64,000 nucleotides of DNA from Pantoea endophytica (GCF_002858935.1 NZ_PJRT01000010.1:124001-188000), one strand, 5' to 3'; numbered from the stretch's first letter, positions 46,487 to 55,289 are shown. Translations and numbers: made by a program. Notes: a model not told the origin generated them from the sequence alone.

Positions 46487-47549
46487 ATTATCGGTCGAGA
46501 ACCTGCACTTAACATACGGCGACAATCCGGTGCTGAAAGGCGTGTCGATGAATTTGCAGCGCGGCGAAGTGGTTTCTCTGCTTGGTCCGTCCGGCAGCGG
46601 CAAAACCACGCTGCTGCGCGCGGTCGCCGGGCTGGAGAAGCCAACGCAAGGCACGATTGTGATTGGCAACAACACGGTTTACGCCGGCACGCCGCGCAGT
46701 GAGATCCCAGCGGAAGAACGTAATCTGGGGTTGGTGTTCCAGTCCTACGCCTTGTGGCCGCACAAAACCGTGTTCGAGAACGTGGCGTATCCGTTAAAAC
46801 TGCGCAAAGTGGCGACGGCGGAGATCACCCAACGCGTGCAGGATGTGTTGGTGCAGTTGGGGTTAGGCCACCTTGGTAAACGCCATCCGCACCAGCTTTC
46901 TGGCGGTCAGCAGCAGCGCGTGGCAATTGGTCGTGCGCTGGTCTACAACCCGCCGGTGATCCTGCTGGATGAGCCGTTGTCGAATCTGGATGCCAAGCTG
47001 CGCGAAGAGGCGCGCGTGTTCCTGCGTGAGCTGATCATCAAACTGGGCTTGTCGGCGCTGATGGTGACACACGACCAGAATGAGGCGATGGCGATTTCCG
47101 ACCGTATTTTGCTGCTCAATAACGGCAAAATCGAACAGCAAGGCACACCGCAGGAGATGTACGGCTCACCGAAAACCCTGTTCACCGCCGAGTTTATGGG
47201 CAGCAACAATCGGCTGCACGGCAAAATCACCGAGCTGCGCGACGGCAAAGCGCGCATCGAGGGCAAAGGCTGGGCGTTGTGGGGATTGGCGGGCGCAGGC
47301 GTGCAAAACGGCCAGGAAGCCACGGCGGTGATCCGCGTCGAGCGGGTGAAACTGGTCGAGGGGCCGGGCGAAAATCAGCTGGAACTGCCGCTGCTCACCA
47401 GCATGTATCTGGGCGATCGTTGGGAATATTTGTTCCGCACCCAGGGCGATGATTTTGTCATTCGCGCTTATGGCAGCGAGGTGCGCGATCCGCAGCACTG
47501 CCATCTGGCATTGCCGGAAAACCATGTGTGGATTTTCCCGAAATCCTGA
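46479..47549 (+). CDS. ABC importer ATP-binding protein
   Basis: 356 residues. Walker A GPSGSGKTTLL, Q-loop LVFQSYALWPHKTV, signature LSGGQQQRVAIGRAL, Walker B VILLDEPLSNLDAKL, switch His in VTHDQNEAMA. A C-terminal TOBE domain (about residues 270-350) may regulate transport. It powers the importer formed with the two preceding genes. The ATG at 46479 overlaps the permease end (ATGATTGA). A strong terminator closes the operon. Confidence 0.93.
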   Translation: MIELSVENLHLTYGDNPVLKGVSMNLQRGEVVSLLGPSGSGKTTLLRAVAGLEKPTQGTIVIGNNTVYAGTPRSEIPAEERNLGLVFQSYALWPHKTVFENVAYPLKLRKVATAEITQRVQDVLVQLGLGHLGKRHPHQLSGGQQQRVAIGRALVYNPPVILLDEPLSNLDAKLREEARVFLRELIIKLGLSALMVTHDQNEAMAISDRILLLNNGKIEQQGTPQEMYGSPKTLFTAEFMGSNNRLHGKITELRDGKARIEGKGWALWGLAGAGVQNGQEATAVIRVERVKLVEGPGENQLELPLLTSMYLGDRWEYLFRTQGDDFVIRAYGSEVRDPQHCHLALPENHVWIFPKS

Positions 47550-47554
47550 TGTTT

Positions 47555-47582
47555 AAGGAGGCGGCCAGCCGCCTCCTTTCTT
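47555..47582 (+). terminator. terminator of the ABC importer operon
   Basis: AAGGAGGCGGC and GCCGCCTCCTT form an 11-bp perfect stem with almost no loop, then TTCTTC. It starts six bases after the ATPase stop codon. Confidence 0.85.
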
Positions 47583-47837
47583 CACTGATAATCCTCATTA
47601 AAAATAAATTTTTTAAAACAGAATAAACAGCGACACATCACCTCCTGCTATTAAATACGCCGCTCAATAATTAAATTCTTTCTGTACTTATTTTATTCAA
47701 GACATGTCTTAGCCGGTTTTTTGCCGCATCTTTCATATTCTCTCTGCCATCAAGTTATATCCCCACCCCTTAACCATCCCGCGTGCGAATCATCGTGTTA
47801 TTGCGGCGTGATGTATTTTTACAGGCAGAGAGTCAAA

Positions 47838-50800
47838 ATGAATAAAAATTATCGGGTTATCTGGAACCACAGCCAGGGTAATTATGTTGTCACCTCCGAG
47901 CTGGCACGCGGTAAAGTGAAATCATCCCGCTCCAGCACAGCACGTCGCCTCACCGCAGGCTGCGTGGCGACGGCCTTCATGGCGATTTCCAGCGTCGGGA
48001 TTATCCAGCCAGCGCTGGCCGCCCCCGCTTACGGTGAATATGCTTCTGGCGCAGGCAATATTATTGATATTCAGGATAAGGACGTAGCCACCAATGAAGA
48101 CAATGCGCACGCCTTATTTATTGAAAAAGGCGCCACCGCGCACAGCAATAATGTGAACTTCACGACCAGCGGTAAAAAAGCGTATGGAGTTTATGTTAAT
48201 GGTGCCGGATCAAGTATTGATGTCACGGGTGGTACAATTACCACTACAGGTCCACAAGGATATGGTTTAGCGGCTGGCAATGGCGGCAAGTTAATGGCTA
48301 GCGATATTACCCTGAATACTTCCGGCGTGGGCGTTTACGCCGATAGATCCAACATTTTGGCCAAGAACCTGAGCGTACAGGCCAACGCCTATGGCGTTTA
48401 CGGTTTGGGTGCAGGTACCGAGCTTGTCATTGCCGACAGCAATGTAAACGTGAACGGTAATGGAGCCTACGCGCTGCTGGCTGAAAATGGCGGTAACGTT
48501 ACCAGCACCAACAGTCATTACATCACGTCAGGCAGCAGCGTTTACGGCGCATGGGCAAACAAGGGATCTGAACTCACCATTATCGGTGGCAGCATTACCA
48601 ATACCGGAAAAGAAAGCGTCGGTATTTTCGCCAAAAGCGGTGGCGTAGTAAATGTTGATGGCGTGACCGTCGTGTCTACCAGTCAGGGCATCAATAGCTA
48701 CAGCTCAGCCGTGGCAAATGTGGCTAACAGTCATGTCACCGTTACGGATAAAGGGGCGTACGGATTACTGGCTGAAAACGGCGGAAAGACGACCAGCATC
48801 GATAGCCACTATATTACGACGGGCGACAGTGCCTATGGTGCGTGGGTCAATACCGGTTCGGAACTGAATATTTTTGGTGGGAGCATCACTACAACAGGAA
48901 AAAACAGCACCGGCATGTTTGCGAAAAACGGTGGCGTCCTGAATGCTGAAAATATACAGATTGATGCAAGAGGAAATGGAGCCTGGGCGACAAATGAGGG
49001 CTCCCGGATAAATGTCAATAACAGTACAATTTCTTCCGGGGCTTATAATGGCGGCTCAATAACTGCCCGTAATAAAGGATTTGCAACCGTTCGTAACAGT
49101 AAATTGATTGCCGTTGATAGAGCTTCTGCTGGTCTTTATGCCGATGATTCAGGGCAAGTTGAAGCAGAAAATGTAGATATTGACATCCTGGGTGGTGGAT
49201 ACGGAATACACTTAGATTATAGTGGAAAAACAAATTTAAAAAAATCAAAAATAAACAGTAACAGCGGTGGCACTGCATTTTATGTTGAAAGTGGCTCCGT
49301 ATTAACGGCTGACAATGTTTTTGCAGAAATGGATAACACTAATAACCCAGAAAAACTAGTTACTGCTATAAACATCTCTAACTCTTATTTAAGCTCCGCT
49401 GACCCTACGGCTAACATTAATAATTCATTTTTACATATCAAAGGAAATAACGCCGCTGGAATTGTGACTGAATATACTAAAGGTGAAGTCAACCTCAATA
49501 ACACAATCTTGACGGTAGATAATGGGCCTGCAATCGTCGCTTATAACCAAGCCTTAACGACGGTGAATCTTGACAACAGCCTGTTGTCCGGTACAACGCT
49601 GCTCGAAAGCGGGTTTGCACCGAATGGCGGTGATGCAGGAGGAGACGTGCGCGGCATTGCGGTTAACGCCAGCAATTATTCTCAGCTTCAGGGCGATGCC
49701 AATATTGATCGCAGCAAAACGCAGGCCAGCAGCGTCAGCCTGGATTCCGGTTCGCGCTGGCAGGGCGCCGCGCATGATTTGCAGGATCTCAGCTTAGCGG
49801 GTAGCAGCCAGTGGAACATGACCGGCACTTCCACCGTGGACAACCTGACGGCCAAAGACAGCACCATCATCTTCGATCACGGTGCAGGCGATTTCCACAC
49901 CTTAACCGTTAAGGGCGACTACCACGCTGACAACGCCAAGCTGGTGATGAACCTTGCGCTGGCGGGTGACGATGCGGCTAGCGATAAATTGCATATCGCC
50001 GGCAACGCCAGCGGCACCACCAAAGTTCAGGTGCACAATGCGGGCGGTAAAGGTGCTGCCACGCTGGAGGGCATTGAGTTGATTCGCGTTGAGGGCACGC
50101 AAAACGGTGAGTTCCTGCAGGATGGCCGCATTGTCGGCGGCGCGTGGGATTATGCGTTGGTGCAGGATAAAAACGGTAAGTGGCGCCTGGTTAGCGATCC
50201 GATTCCCGTTGATCCAACGCCTGTCGATCCCATCAAAGACGAGGGCGGCGATACGGGTACCGTCATTGCACCGGAGGTGCCGCAACCGAAACGTACCCCG
50301 CGTGCTCGTCCGGAAGTCGGCAGCTATATTGCTAACCTTGCGGCGGCCAGCAACCTGTTTACCCTGAGCGCAGCCGATCGTCCGGGCGTGACAGAATACC
50401 GTGATGCGCTGACCGGCAAAGTGGAAAAAACCACGCTGTGGCTGCGCAACGAAGGCGCGCACGGGCGCTTCAGTGACAGCACCGCGCAGCTGAAAAGCAT
50501 CACCAACAGCTACATGGCGCAGCTGGGTGGCGACATCGCACAATGGAGTTTGAATGGCAGCGACCGTTTCAGCCTCGGCGTGATGGCGGGTTACGGCAAC
50601 GCCAAAAGCAATACGCTGTCGAAAACCACCGGCTACAGCGCCAAAGGCCAGGTTAACGGCTACAGCGGCGGTATCTATGCCGGCTGGCAGCAGGACAGCC
50701 AGACGCGCAGCGGCGCCTTTGTCGACAGCTGGCTGGCCTACAACACCTTCAATAACAGCGTAAAAGGTGAAGGTCTCGGTCAGGAAAGCTACAAGTCGAA

Positions 50801-51236
50801 GGGGATGACAGCGTCACTGGAAGGCGGCTACAGCTTCGCCTTCGGCGAGCAGCAGCAGTATCGCCTGCAGCCGAAAGCGCAGGCGGTGTGGATGGGCGTA
50901 AAAACCGGCGATTATACCGAGCAGAACGGCACCCGCGTCAGCGCCACCGGCAAAAATAACGTGCAAACCCGCACCGGCGTTCGGGCAACCATGCACACCG
51001 CCACCGCGCAGCCTTACGCTGAAGTGAACTGGCTGCATAACACGCAGCGCTTCGGCAGCAAACTGGATGGCGTGAAGATTGAGCAGGCGGGTGCGCGCAA
51101 CATCGGCGAAGTGAAACTGGGTCTGGAAGTGAATCCGAGCCAGCACGTCGGCATCTGGGGCGGCATCGCGCAACAGGTTGGCGGTAAAGGCTTCAGCGAT
51201 TCCAGCGCCACGCTGGGCGTCAAAGTCAGTTTTTGA
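47838..51236 (+). CDS. type Va autotransporter with pertactin-like passenger
   Basis: 1132 residues. It opens with an extended signal peptide region (MNKNYRVIWNHSQGNYVVTS), then the hydrophobic core and a cut after PALA. The passenger (about 63-800) is built of beta-helix rungs rich in Gly, Asn, Ser and Thr; a 97-residue unit occurs twice in tandem (GAYALLAENGG at 48462 and GAYGLLAENGG at 48753). A Pro-rich linker (PIPVDPTPVDPI) leads to a beta-barrel of about 280 residues ending in VKVSF, the typical final Phe. It should be secreted to the cell surface, probably as an adhesin. The nucleotide stretch 49050-49560 is AT-richer, hinting at recombination within the passenger. Start 47838 fits the signal and has AGAG upstream. 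Confidence 0.92.
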   Translation: MNKNYRVIWNHSQGNYVVTSELARGKVKSSRSSTARRLTAGCVATAFMAISSVGIIQPALAAPAYGEYASGAGNIIDIQDKDVATNEDNAHALFIEKGATAHSNNVNFTTSGKKAYGVYVNGAGSSIDVTGGTITTTGPQGYGLAAGNGGKLMASDITLNTSGVGVYADRSNILAKNLSVQANAYGVYGLGAGTELVIADSNVNVNGNGAYALLAENGGNVTSTNSHYITSGSSVYGAWANKGSELTIIGGSITNTGKESVGIFAKSGGVVNVDGVTVVSTSQGINSYSSAVANVANSHVTVTDKGAYGLLAENGGKTTSIDSHYITTGDSAYGAWVNTGSELNIFGGSITTTGKNSTGMFAKNGGVLNAENIQIDARGNGAWATNEGSRINVNNSTISSGAYNGGSITARNKGFATVRNSKLIAVDRASAGLYADDSGQVEAENVDIDILGGGYGIHLDYSGKTNLKKSKINSNSGGTAFYVESGSVLTADNVFAEMDNTNNPEKLVTAINISNSYLSSADPTANINNSFLHIKGNNAAGIVTEYTKGEVNLNNTILTVDNGPAIVAYNQALTTVNLDNSLLSGTTLLESGFAPNGGDAGGDVRGIAVNASNYSQLQGDANIDRSKTQASSVSLDSGSRWQGAAHDLQDLSLAGSSQWNMTGTSTVDNLTAKDSTIIFDHGAGDFHTLTVKGDYHADNAKLVMNLALAGDDAASDKLHIAGNASGTTKVQVHNAGGKGAATLEGIELIRVEGTQNGEFLQDGRIVGGAWDYALVQDKNGKWRLVSDPIPVDPTPVDPIKDEGGDTGTVIAPEVPQPKRTPRARPEVGSYIANLAAASNLFTLSAADRPGVTEYRDALTGKVEKTTLWLRNEGAHGRFSDSTAQLKSITNSYMAQLGGDIAQWSLNGSDRFSLGVMAGYGNAKSNTLSKTTGYSAKGQVNGYSGGIYAGWQQDSQTRSGAFVDSWLAYNTFNNSVKGEGLGQESYKSKGMTASLEGGYSFAFGEQQQYRLQPKAQAVWMGVKTGDYTEQNGTRVSATGKNNVQTRTGVRATMHTATAQPYAEVNWLHNTQRFGSKLDGVKIEQAGARNIGEVKLGLEVNPSQHVGIWGGIAQQVGGKGFSDSSATLGVKVSF

Positions 51237-51262
51237 TAGCGCAATCGGCCTCTTTTAATCAG

Positions 51263-51292
51263 AGCATCGCTGGAAACAGCGGTGCTTTTTTT
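51263..51292 (+). terminator. terminator of the autotransporter gene
   Basis: AGCATCGCTG-GAAA-CAGCGGTGCT, a 10-bp stem with one G-T pair and a GAAA loop, followed by TTTTTT. Confidence 0.9.
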
Positions 51293-51317
51293 ATGGCCAG
51301 AGCTCTTTCCCCACAAA

Positions 51318-51346
51318 CAAAAAAAGGCGAGGCCAAAGGCCTCGCC
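51318..51346 (-). terminator. terminator of the tailspike-like gene
   Basis: On the minus strand GGCGAGGCC-TTT-GGCCTCGCC is followed by eight T within TTTTTTTTGTTT. It lies 17 bp after the stop of the gene at 51363 and closes the minus-strand lysis/tailspike operon. Confidence 0.9.
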
Positions 51347-51362
51347 AAACAGGTGCTGGACC

Positions 51363-53111
51363 TCAATCGTAATAAGGAAGTTTACGATCGACACCGTTAA
51401 TGTTGACCAGCACAAAGCCCGTAGGCGCGGTTTTGTTGGTCGGCGTACCGGCCGCCGTCGCGACGGTCAGCACCCCTTTCTCGTTCGCGCCAATACCGGC
51501 CAAACCGTTATGCAGCCCGAAACGCGCCGCCGGTTTGAAACCGCCCAGTTTGGTGGTATCGGTCACGACCGAGAAGTCCTGCTGGAACAGCGAGCAGGAA
51601 CCGGTATCGAAACGCGTAGGGCCGGTGCATTTCAGGTTCATCATGGTGTCACCGCTGTTGGCGCGCAGTTTTACCCACACCGCCGCATAGGTAGTGCCGA
51701 CGCGGCTGTAGCGGATATCCAGCACCGCAGGTTGTCCCATGTGATAGGCATCAGCCCACACCGTTTCCAGACGCTGCAGATTGACCCAGGTTTTCCCGGT
51801 CGCCGCCACGTTGACCGGTGAGCCGGCAGTGCCCGTTGGCTGAGTGGCATCCGCTTTACCAATAAACTCCATTACCCACTGCTGGTTAGCGTTCGGGAAG
51901 AACAGCTGCCCAACGCGATACCAGTTATCGGTATCGGTGTTATTAGTAATTTTGTAGCCGCTGAAGTAGCCCGCGCGCAGCGATCCGGTCATAAAGGTGC
52001 CGTAGTTCTCGTCGCGACGGTAGCCATACTCAAAGGTGGATAACCAACGTCCAGCCGCCGCATCCAGGCTGAGTTTTGCGCCGGATTGCAGATTGAGCTG
52101 ACGGATCACCACGCGCGCATTGTTGAGATTCAACGGCGTACCGCAATCCTCAATGTTCAGCGTATCCACCGTCCAGCCGCCGTCGGAGAGATCGCCCGGA
52201 TTACGCGTGTGCTCAATCCACACGTTGCGAATAATCCCCTGCGTCACGCGCGGCATGTAAAGCGTGGCGTCGCCATAACCGGTCTGGAAGTTACAGTTAC
52301 ACAGCTCAATCGCCGTGGAGTGATCCCACGCGCCTTTTGGCGAGTTTGACCAGCCGACATCAAACACGCGTCCGTAGGTATACAGGGTGTAAATCTGGTC
52401 GAATTTACTGTCGAGGGTATCCAGCACTTTAATCACCGTACCGCCGTTATTCTGCGCGCGGAAACAGTAGATATTGACGGTGGTGCCTTCGATACAGGTG
52501 TTTTCGAAGAACGGCTGCACGTTGCTGCACATGTCGGCAGTGATGGTGCTTTTGTTGGTGGTGATATCGGCGGATGCCTGGCCGTTCCACGCAATACCGC
52601 GGATTGAGGTACGACGCGCCTTCACCTTGAACACCGTGTTGGCGCTTTTGTCGGAAATGATGGTGGTGCGCGGCAGCGAACCCAGCTCAACATCATCCCC
52701 CTGCAAACCGAAGAAGGCGCGCTCGGTACCGCTGATGTCGATGGGGCTAATCAGGAATCGACCGCCTGGAAAACGCACCGGTAATGCGGTGATGTTGCCT
52801 GAGTAGCTTTGCGTCCACGCCAGCATACGGTTAAACGCCTCGGTATCGTTGGCGTAACCGTCGCCTTTGGCACCGAAGTGATAAACGTTGATTTCGGTGG
52901 GATCGTTAATCACGCGTTTCCAGTAAAAACCGTTACCGATCACCAGCGTACCGCCATCTTCTACCGCCGTGGTGGTGCCGATAAAACCGGTAAAATCACC
53001 GCCACCGTGGAAGGTGGAGTCCGCGTTGTAACGACGTAAGAATGCCAAATCACCGTTTTTGGCCGGTACAGTGGTGCGCAGTTCTGCATAAGAGTTAACT
53101 TCGATCATCAT
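51363..53111 (-). CDS. tailspike-like polysaccharide depolymerase (WceF/AmsF-like)
   Basis: 582 residues. The N-terminal 80 residues (NSYAELRTTVPAKNGDLAFL, GGTLVIGNGFYWKRV) are the cap often found at the start of tailspike beta-helices, followed by the pectate-lyase-like entry NVYHFGAKGDGYANDTEAF. The middle is a right-handed beta-helix and the C-terminus a beta-rich domain. WceF of Pantoea stewartii and AmsF of Erwinia amylovora share this tailspike-like build and act on exopolysaccharide. There is no Sec or Tat signal and no virion-binding head domain before the cap. GAGGAGGCT precedes two ATG codons (53111 or 53108). Together with the lysis genes upstream it may be released by lysis or be a phage tailspike relic. 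Confidence 0.65.
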   Translation of the reverse strand: MMIEVNSYAELRTTVPAKNGDLAFLRRYNADSTFHGGGDFTGFIGTTTAVEDGGTLVIGNGFYWKRVINDPTEINVYHFGAKGDGYANDTEAFNRMLAWTQSYSGNITALPVRFPGGRFLISPIDISGTERAFFGLQGDDVELGSLPRTTIISDKSANTVFKVKARRTSIRGIAWNGQASADITTNKSTITADMCSNVQPFFENTCIEGTTVNIYCFRAQNNGGTVIKVLDTLDSKFDQIYTLYTYGRVFDVGWSNSPKGAWDHSTAIELCNCNFQTGYGDATLYMPRVTQGIIRNVWIEHTRNPGDLSDGGWTVDTLNIEDCGTPLNLNNARVVIRQLNLQSGAKLSLDAAAGRWLSTFEYGYRRDENYGTFMTGSLRAGYFSGYKITNNTDTDNWYRVGQLFFPNANQQWVMEFIGKADATQPTGTAGSPVNVAATGKTWVNLQRLETVWADAYHMGQPAVLDIRYSRVGTTYAAVWVKLRANSGDTMMNLKCTGPTRFDTGSCSLFQQDFSVVTDTTKLGGFKPAARFGLHNGLAGIGANEKGVLTVATAAGTPTNKTAPTGFVLVNINGVDRKLPYYD

Positions 53112-53159
53112 AGCCTCCTCGGCTTTTCGGGTAGGTAATGCAAATGCATGAGAGCAGCG

Positions 53160-53390
53160 TTACTGAGCCGGCTGGCCGCAGTGCTGATTCCAAAGATCGT
53201 TGTGGTTGTTGATGGCGCGCACGGTGCGAACGTCCATGCGCTCGGCGTCATTGCCGTGGGTGTAAATCGGGGAAAACAGGGTGCAGGCTGAGTCGATGAC
53301 GACGGGAGATTCAGGGCTGGTGGTACTTCGATTGCTGCAACTTGTCACGAGCAGCAGCGTCATCAAGATTAAGGTTGCTGGCTTCCACAC
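53160..53390 (-). CDS. Rz1-like outer-membrane spanin lipoprotein
   Basis: 76 residues. A lipoprotein signal (ATLILMTLLLVTSC, lipobox VTSC) leads to a short mature part with PVVIDSACTLFSPIYTHGND and AINNHNDLWNQHCG, the pattern of many prophage o-spanins. It begins within the Rz gene in another frame (80-bp overlap), the classical Rz/Rz1 architecture. The GTG at 53390 has GAGG six bases upstream. With Rz it bridges inner and outer membrane and fuses them in the last step of lysis. Confidence 0.8.
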   Translation of the reverse strand: MWKPATLILMTLLLVTSCSNRSTTSPESPVVIDSACTLFSPIYTHGNDAERMDVRTVRAINNHNDLWNQHCGQPAQ

Positions 53391-53604
53391 GTTTGGCCTC
53401 CTCGCGCAGCAGTTGCTGCTGTTGGTTAACCGCTACCGCTTGCGCCGCGGCTTTATCGGCGCGCTCGACGGCGGCCTGGGATGCTTGCTGCACCTTGCCG
53501 ATTTTCTTGCCACCGAAGTAGCTGGCAACCAGCGCAGCGATGACGCCCGCCAGCGCGGCAACCCAGTGCCAGCTGGCGCCGAATAATGTCATGAGCAATG
53601 TCAT
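53311..53604 (-). CDS. Rz-like inner-membrane spanin
   Basis: 97 residues. One N-terminal membrane helix (WHWVAALAGVIAALVASYFG) followed by a charged periplasmic coiled coil (QASQAAVERADKAAAQAVAV), the i-spanin plan. The ATG at 53604 overlaps the holin stop (ATGA) and has GGAGGAAAAAGT upstream. The Rz1-like lipoprotein gene starts inside it. Confidence 0.82.
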   Translation of the reverse strand: MTLLMTLFGASWHWVAALAGVIAALVASYFGGKKIGKVQQASQAAVERADKAAAQAVAVNQQQQLLREEAKRVEASNLNLDDAAARDKLQQSKYHQP

Positions 53605-53951
53605 ACTTTTTCCTCCATCGCATTTTTCTGCTGGTTGAGGCCTTTCTGGCGGATGAATTGGGCAATCACGCCCATCGCCACCATAAAGGCGCCAATCAGC
53701 CCCAGATAGTTGTGCGGCAGAATCGCTTTCACGTCGGGCGGCATGCTGTTCCAGGCATCAAGCGCAGCGGTGGGAAATGATTGCACCCACGCGCTGAGCA
53801 TCGAACCGAGCGACGCCAGCCATACCGACCAGGTTTTGAATAACAGCCGCGCATGTTTCACGAACTCCAGCGTGGTGAAGCGCTGCATCACCAACACCAC
53901 CACAATCACTGCCAGCACCGCGGTGACAAAAATCAGCAGTTTCAGATTCAT
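53601..53951 (-). CDS. phage holin
   Basis: 116 residues with two hydrophobic segments, one at the N-terminus (LKLLIFVTAVLAVIVVVLVM) and one near the C-terminus (LGLIGAFMVAMGVIAQFI), and a charged end (KGLNQQKNAMEEKV). Position between endolysin and spanin genes and the 4-bp overlaps with both support a holin, which opens the inner membrane for the endolysin. The ATG at 53951 overlaps the endolysin stop; GGGGG lies upstream. Confidence 0.8.
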   Translation of the reverse strand: MNLKLLIFVTAVLAVIVVVLVMQRFTTLEFVKHARLLFKTWSVWLASLGSMLSAWVQSFPTAALDAWNSMPPDVKAILPHNYLGLIGAFMVAMGVIAQFIRQKGLNQQKNAMEEKV

Positions 53952-54415
53952 AGCAGCCCCCGATAGATGTCGTAGGTGCCGCTGCGCATCACTTCGGCAT
54001 GGCGCCGTGCGCGACCCGACGTTTGTCTTGCCCACAGGCTGTCGAGCATGGCGTTGGCCGCGCTGTTGAAATCGCCCTGCGTGATGGCGGTGAGCATGCC
54101 GCGAAACATCGCCAGCCCATCCACCCCCAGCTGATATCCCATGCTGATCAGCACATCGCTGCGCGCCTCATTGCATTTGGCCAGCGCCTGCTGCACCAGC
54201 GCACGCTGATGCATCTGCTGCACCTTGCCCTCGACAATGCACTGCTTCCACACATCGCCGACGGGACGCGGCACCTGGAAGATATAGTTGCTAAGCGATG
54301 CCCCTTTGGGGCCGATGCGAATGCCGCCAGCGACCGTGGGGAAACCCAGCGAGTCGAGGTAAGGCGCTTCGCGATAACCCTCTTCGAAATTCAGGATGGC
54401 AATAATCTGGCTCAT
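53948..54415 (-). CDS. T4-type lysozyme (endolysin)
   Basis: 155 residues. The active-site triad of T4 lysozyme (Glu, nine on an Asp, six on a Thr) is reproduced in EEGYREAPYLDSLGFPTVAGG-like spacing within residues 10-30 (EEGYREAPYLDSLGFPT). The usual GIGH that follows is replaced by GIRIGPKG, so substrate binding may differ. The family cleaves the glycan strands of peptidoglycan. There is no signal peptide, so export depends on the holin. The ATG at 54415 follows AGAGGAATTTCT. Confidence 0.82.
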   Translation of the reverse strand: MSQIIAILNFEEGYREAPYLDSLGFPTVAGGIRIGPKGASLSNYIFQVPRPVGDVWKQCIVEGKVQQMHQRALVQQALAKCNEARSDVLISMGYQLGVDGLAMFRGMLTAITQGDFNSAANAMLDSLWARQTSGRARRHAEVMRSGTYDIYRGLL

Positions 54416-54598
54416 AGAAATTCCTCTTTGACGGGGCGCAACAGCCTGAAAATGGCTGCGCAAAACGGCAAAAAACATAAATCCTGCTGATCGTTTACGA
54501 CATTGAGCGCGTTTTCATATAAGCGAAACGCTCAAGAATGGTTAAACAGTGAGCAACAATGGAACGTTCCGTTTAAAACTGGGGAAAGTGATGCAGGG

Positions 54599-54874
54599 TT
54601 AACGCACGGCATACAAATAGACGTGGGGCAGACAGCAGTTATCAAAGCTGGGTTGTGTCTGCTGAACACGAACGGGCGCTAGCACGGCGCTGTCAACGCG
54701 CGACAGCGTCTGGCGCTGGCAGATGCGTTCAGCGGTGCGCAAGGTGACGTTTTCGTATTCGATGCCGAGTGCGCTATCGATGCTGCGCTTAAGGCTGAGG
54801 GACTGACGTCGCCGATGGCGGCGCGTGCGTGCATTGCCTGAAAATACTGACTTTCCGTACTGGATAATCGCCAT
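54599..54874 (-). CDS. unknown 91-residue basic protein of the lysis cassette
   Basis: It has a very strong ribosome site (AGGAGGAGTT directly before ATG). The sequence is basic in the first third (NARTRRHRRRQSLSLKRSID) and has two adjacent Cys near the end (SFDNCCLPHVYLYAVR). No signal or membrane segment. I do not recognise it. It is the first gene downstream of the repressor on the same strand, 184 bp before the endolysin, so it could be a regulator of the cassette. Confidence 0.6.
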   Translation of the reverse strand: MAIIQYGKSVFSGNARTRRHRRRQSLSLKRSIDSALGIEYENVTLRTAERICQRQTLSRVDSAVLAPVRVQQTQPSFDNCCLPHVYLYAVR

Positions 54875-55289
54875 AACTCCTCCTGTTAATGAGTCTTTGG
54901 CGATGGGGTGGCAGGCACGGCAATTCGGCTGAGGCCGACGCGTTCGTTATTCCTCTGGAAAATACCCGACGTCAACTCGCCCGGCTGCTTTCGCGGCCAG
55001 GGTGAAGTAGAGGAGAGTGAAAATCAGAGGGCAACTGACAACGCTGCAAAGTGCGTATCCACCCCATCCCAAAGTTCACTAACTTTGGATGGTATGTATC
55101 GCGCTTGTGCAGCGCCTCAATTGTTTAAGAGCGGGCTCATCCGTGAGCAGGTATGTTGTCCATCCATGCTCAAATTATTAACAGGTTCTAATGCATTGGC
55201 AAACACCAATGGTTAATTTTTTATTTACCGTCAGTTAAATTAATGATTTCAGCCAAAATATTTTTTTGCCGCAATCTGGCGTTTTGTGA
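54875..55289. other. control region of the lysis cassette
   Basis: This 415-bp gap has no convincing gene. At 55066..55091 lies a near-perfect palindrome, ATCCCAAAGTT-CACT-AACTTTGGAT (one base missing in one arm), a candidate operator or promoter-proximal structure. The segment 55190-55285 is strongly AT-rich. Confidence 0.5.

Noticed and set aside
54908..55216. Open frame of 102 codons opposite the lysis cassette
   Set aside because: Lacks a ribosome site, looks like random composition, and covers the palindrome and the likely control region.
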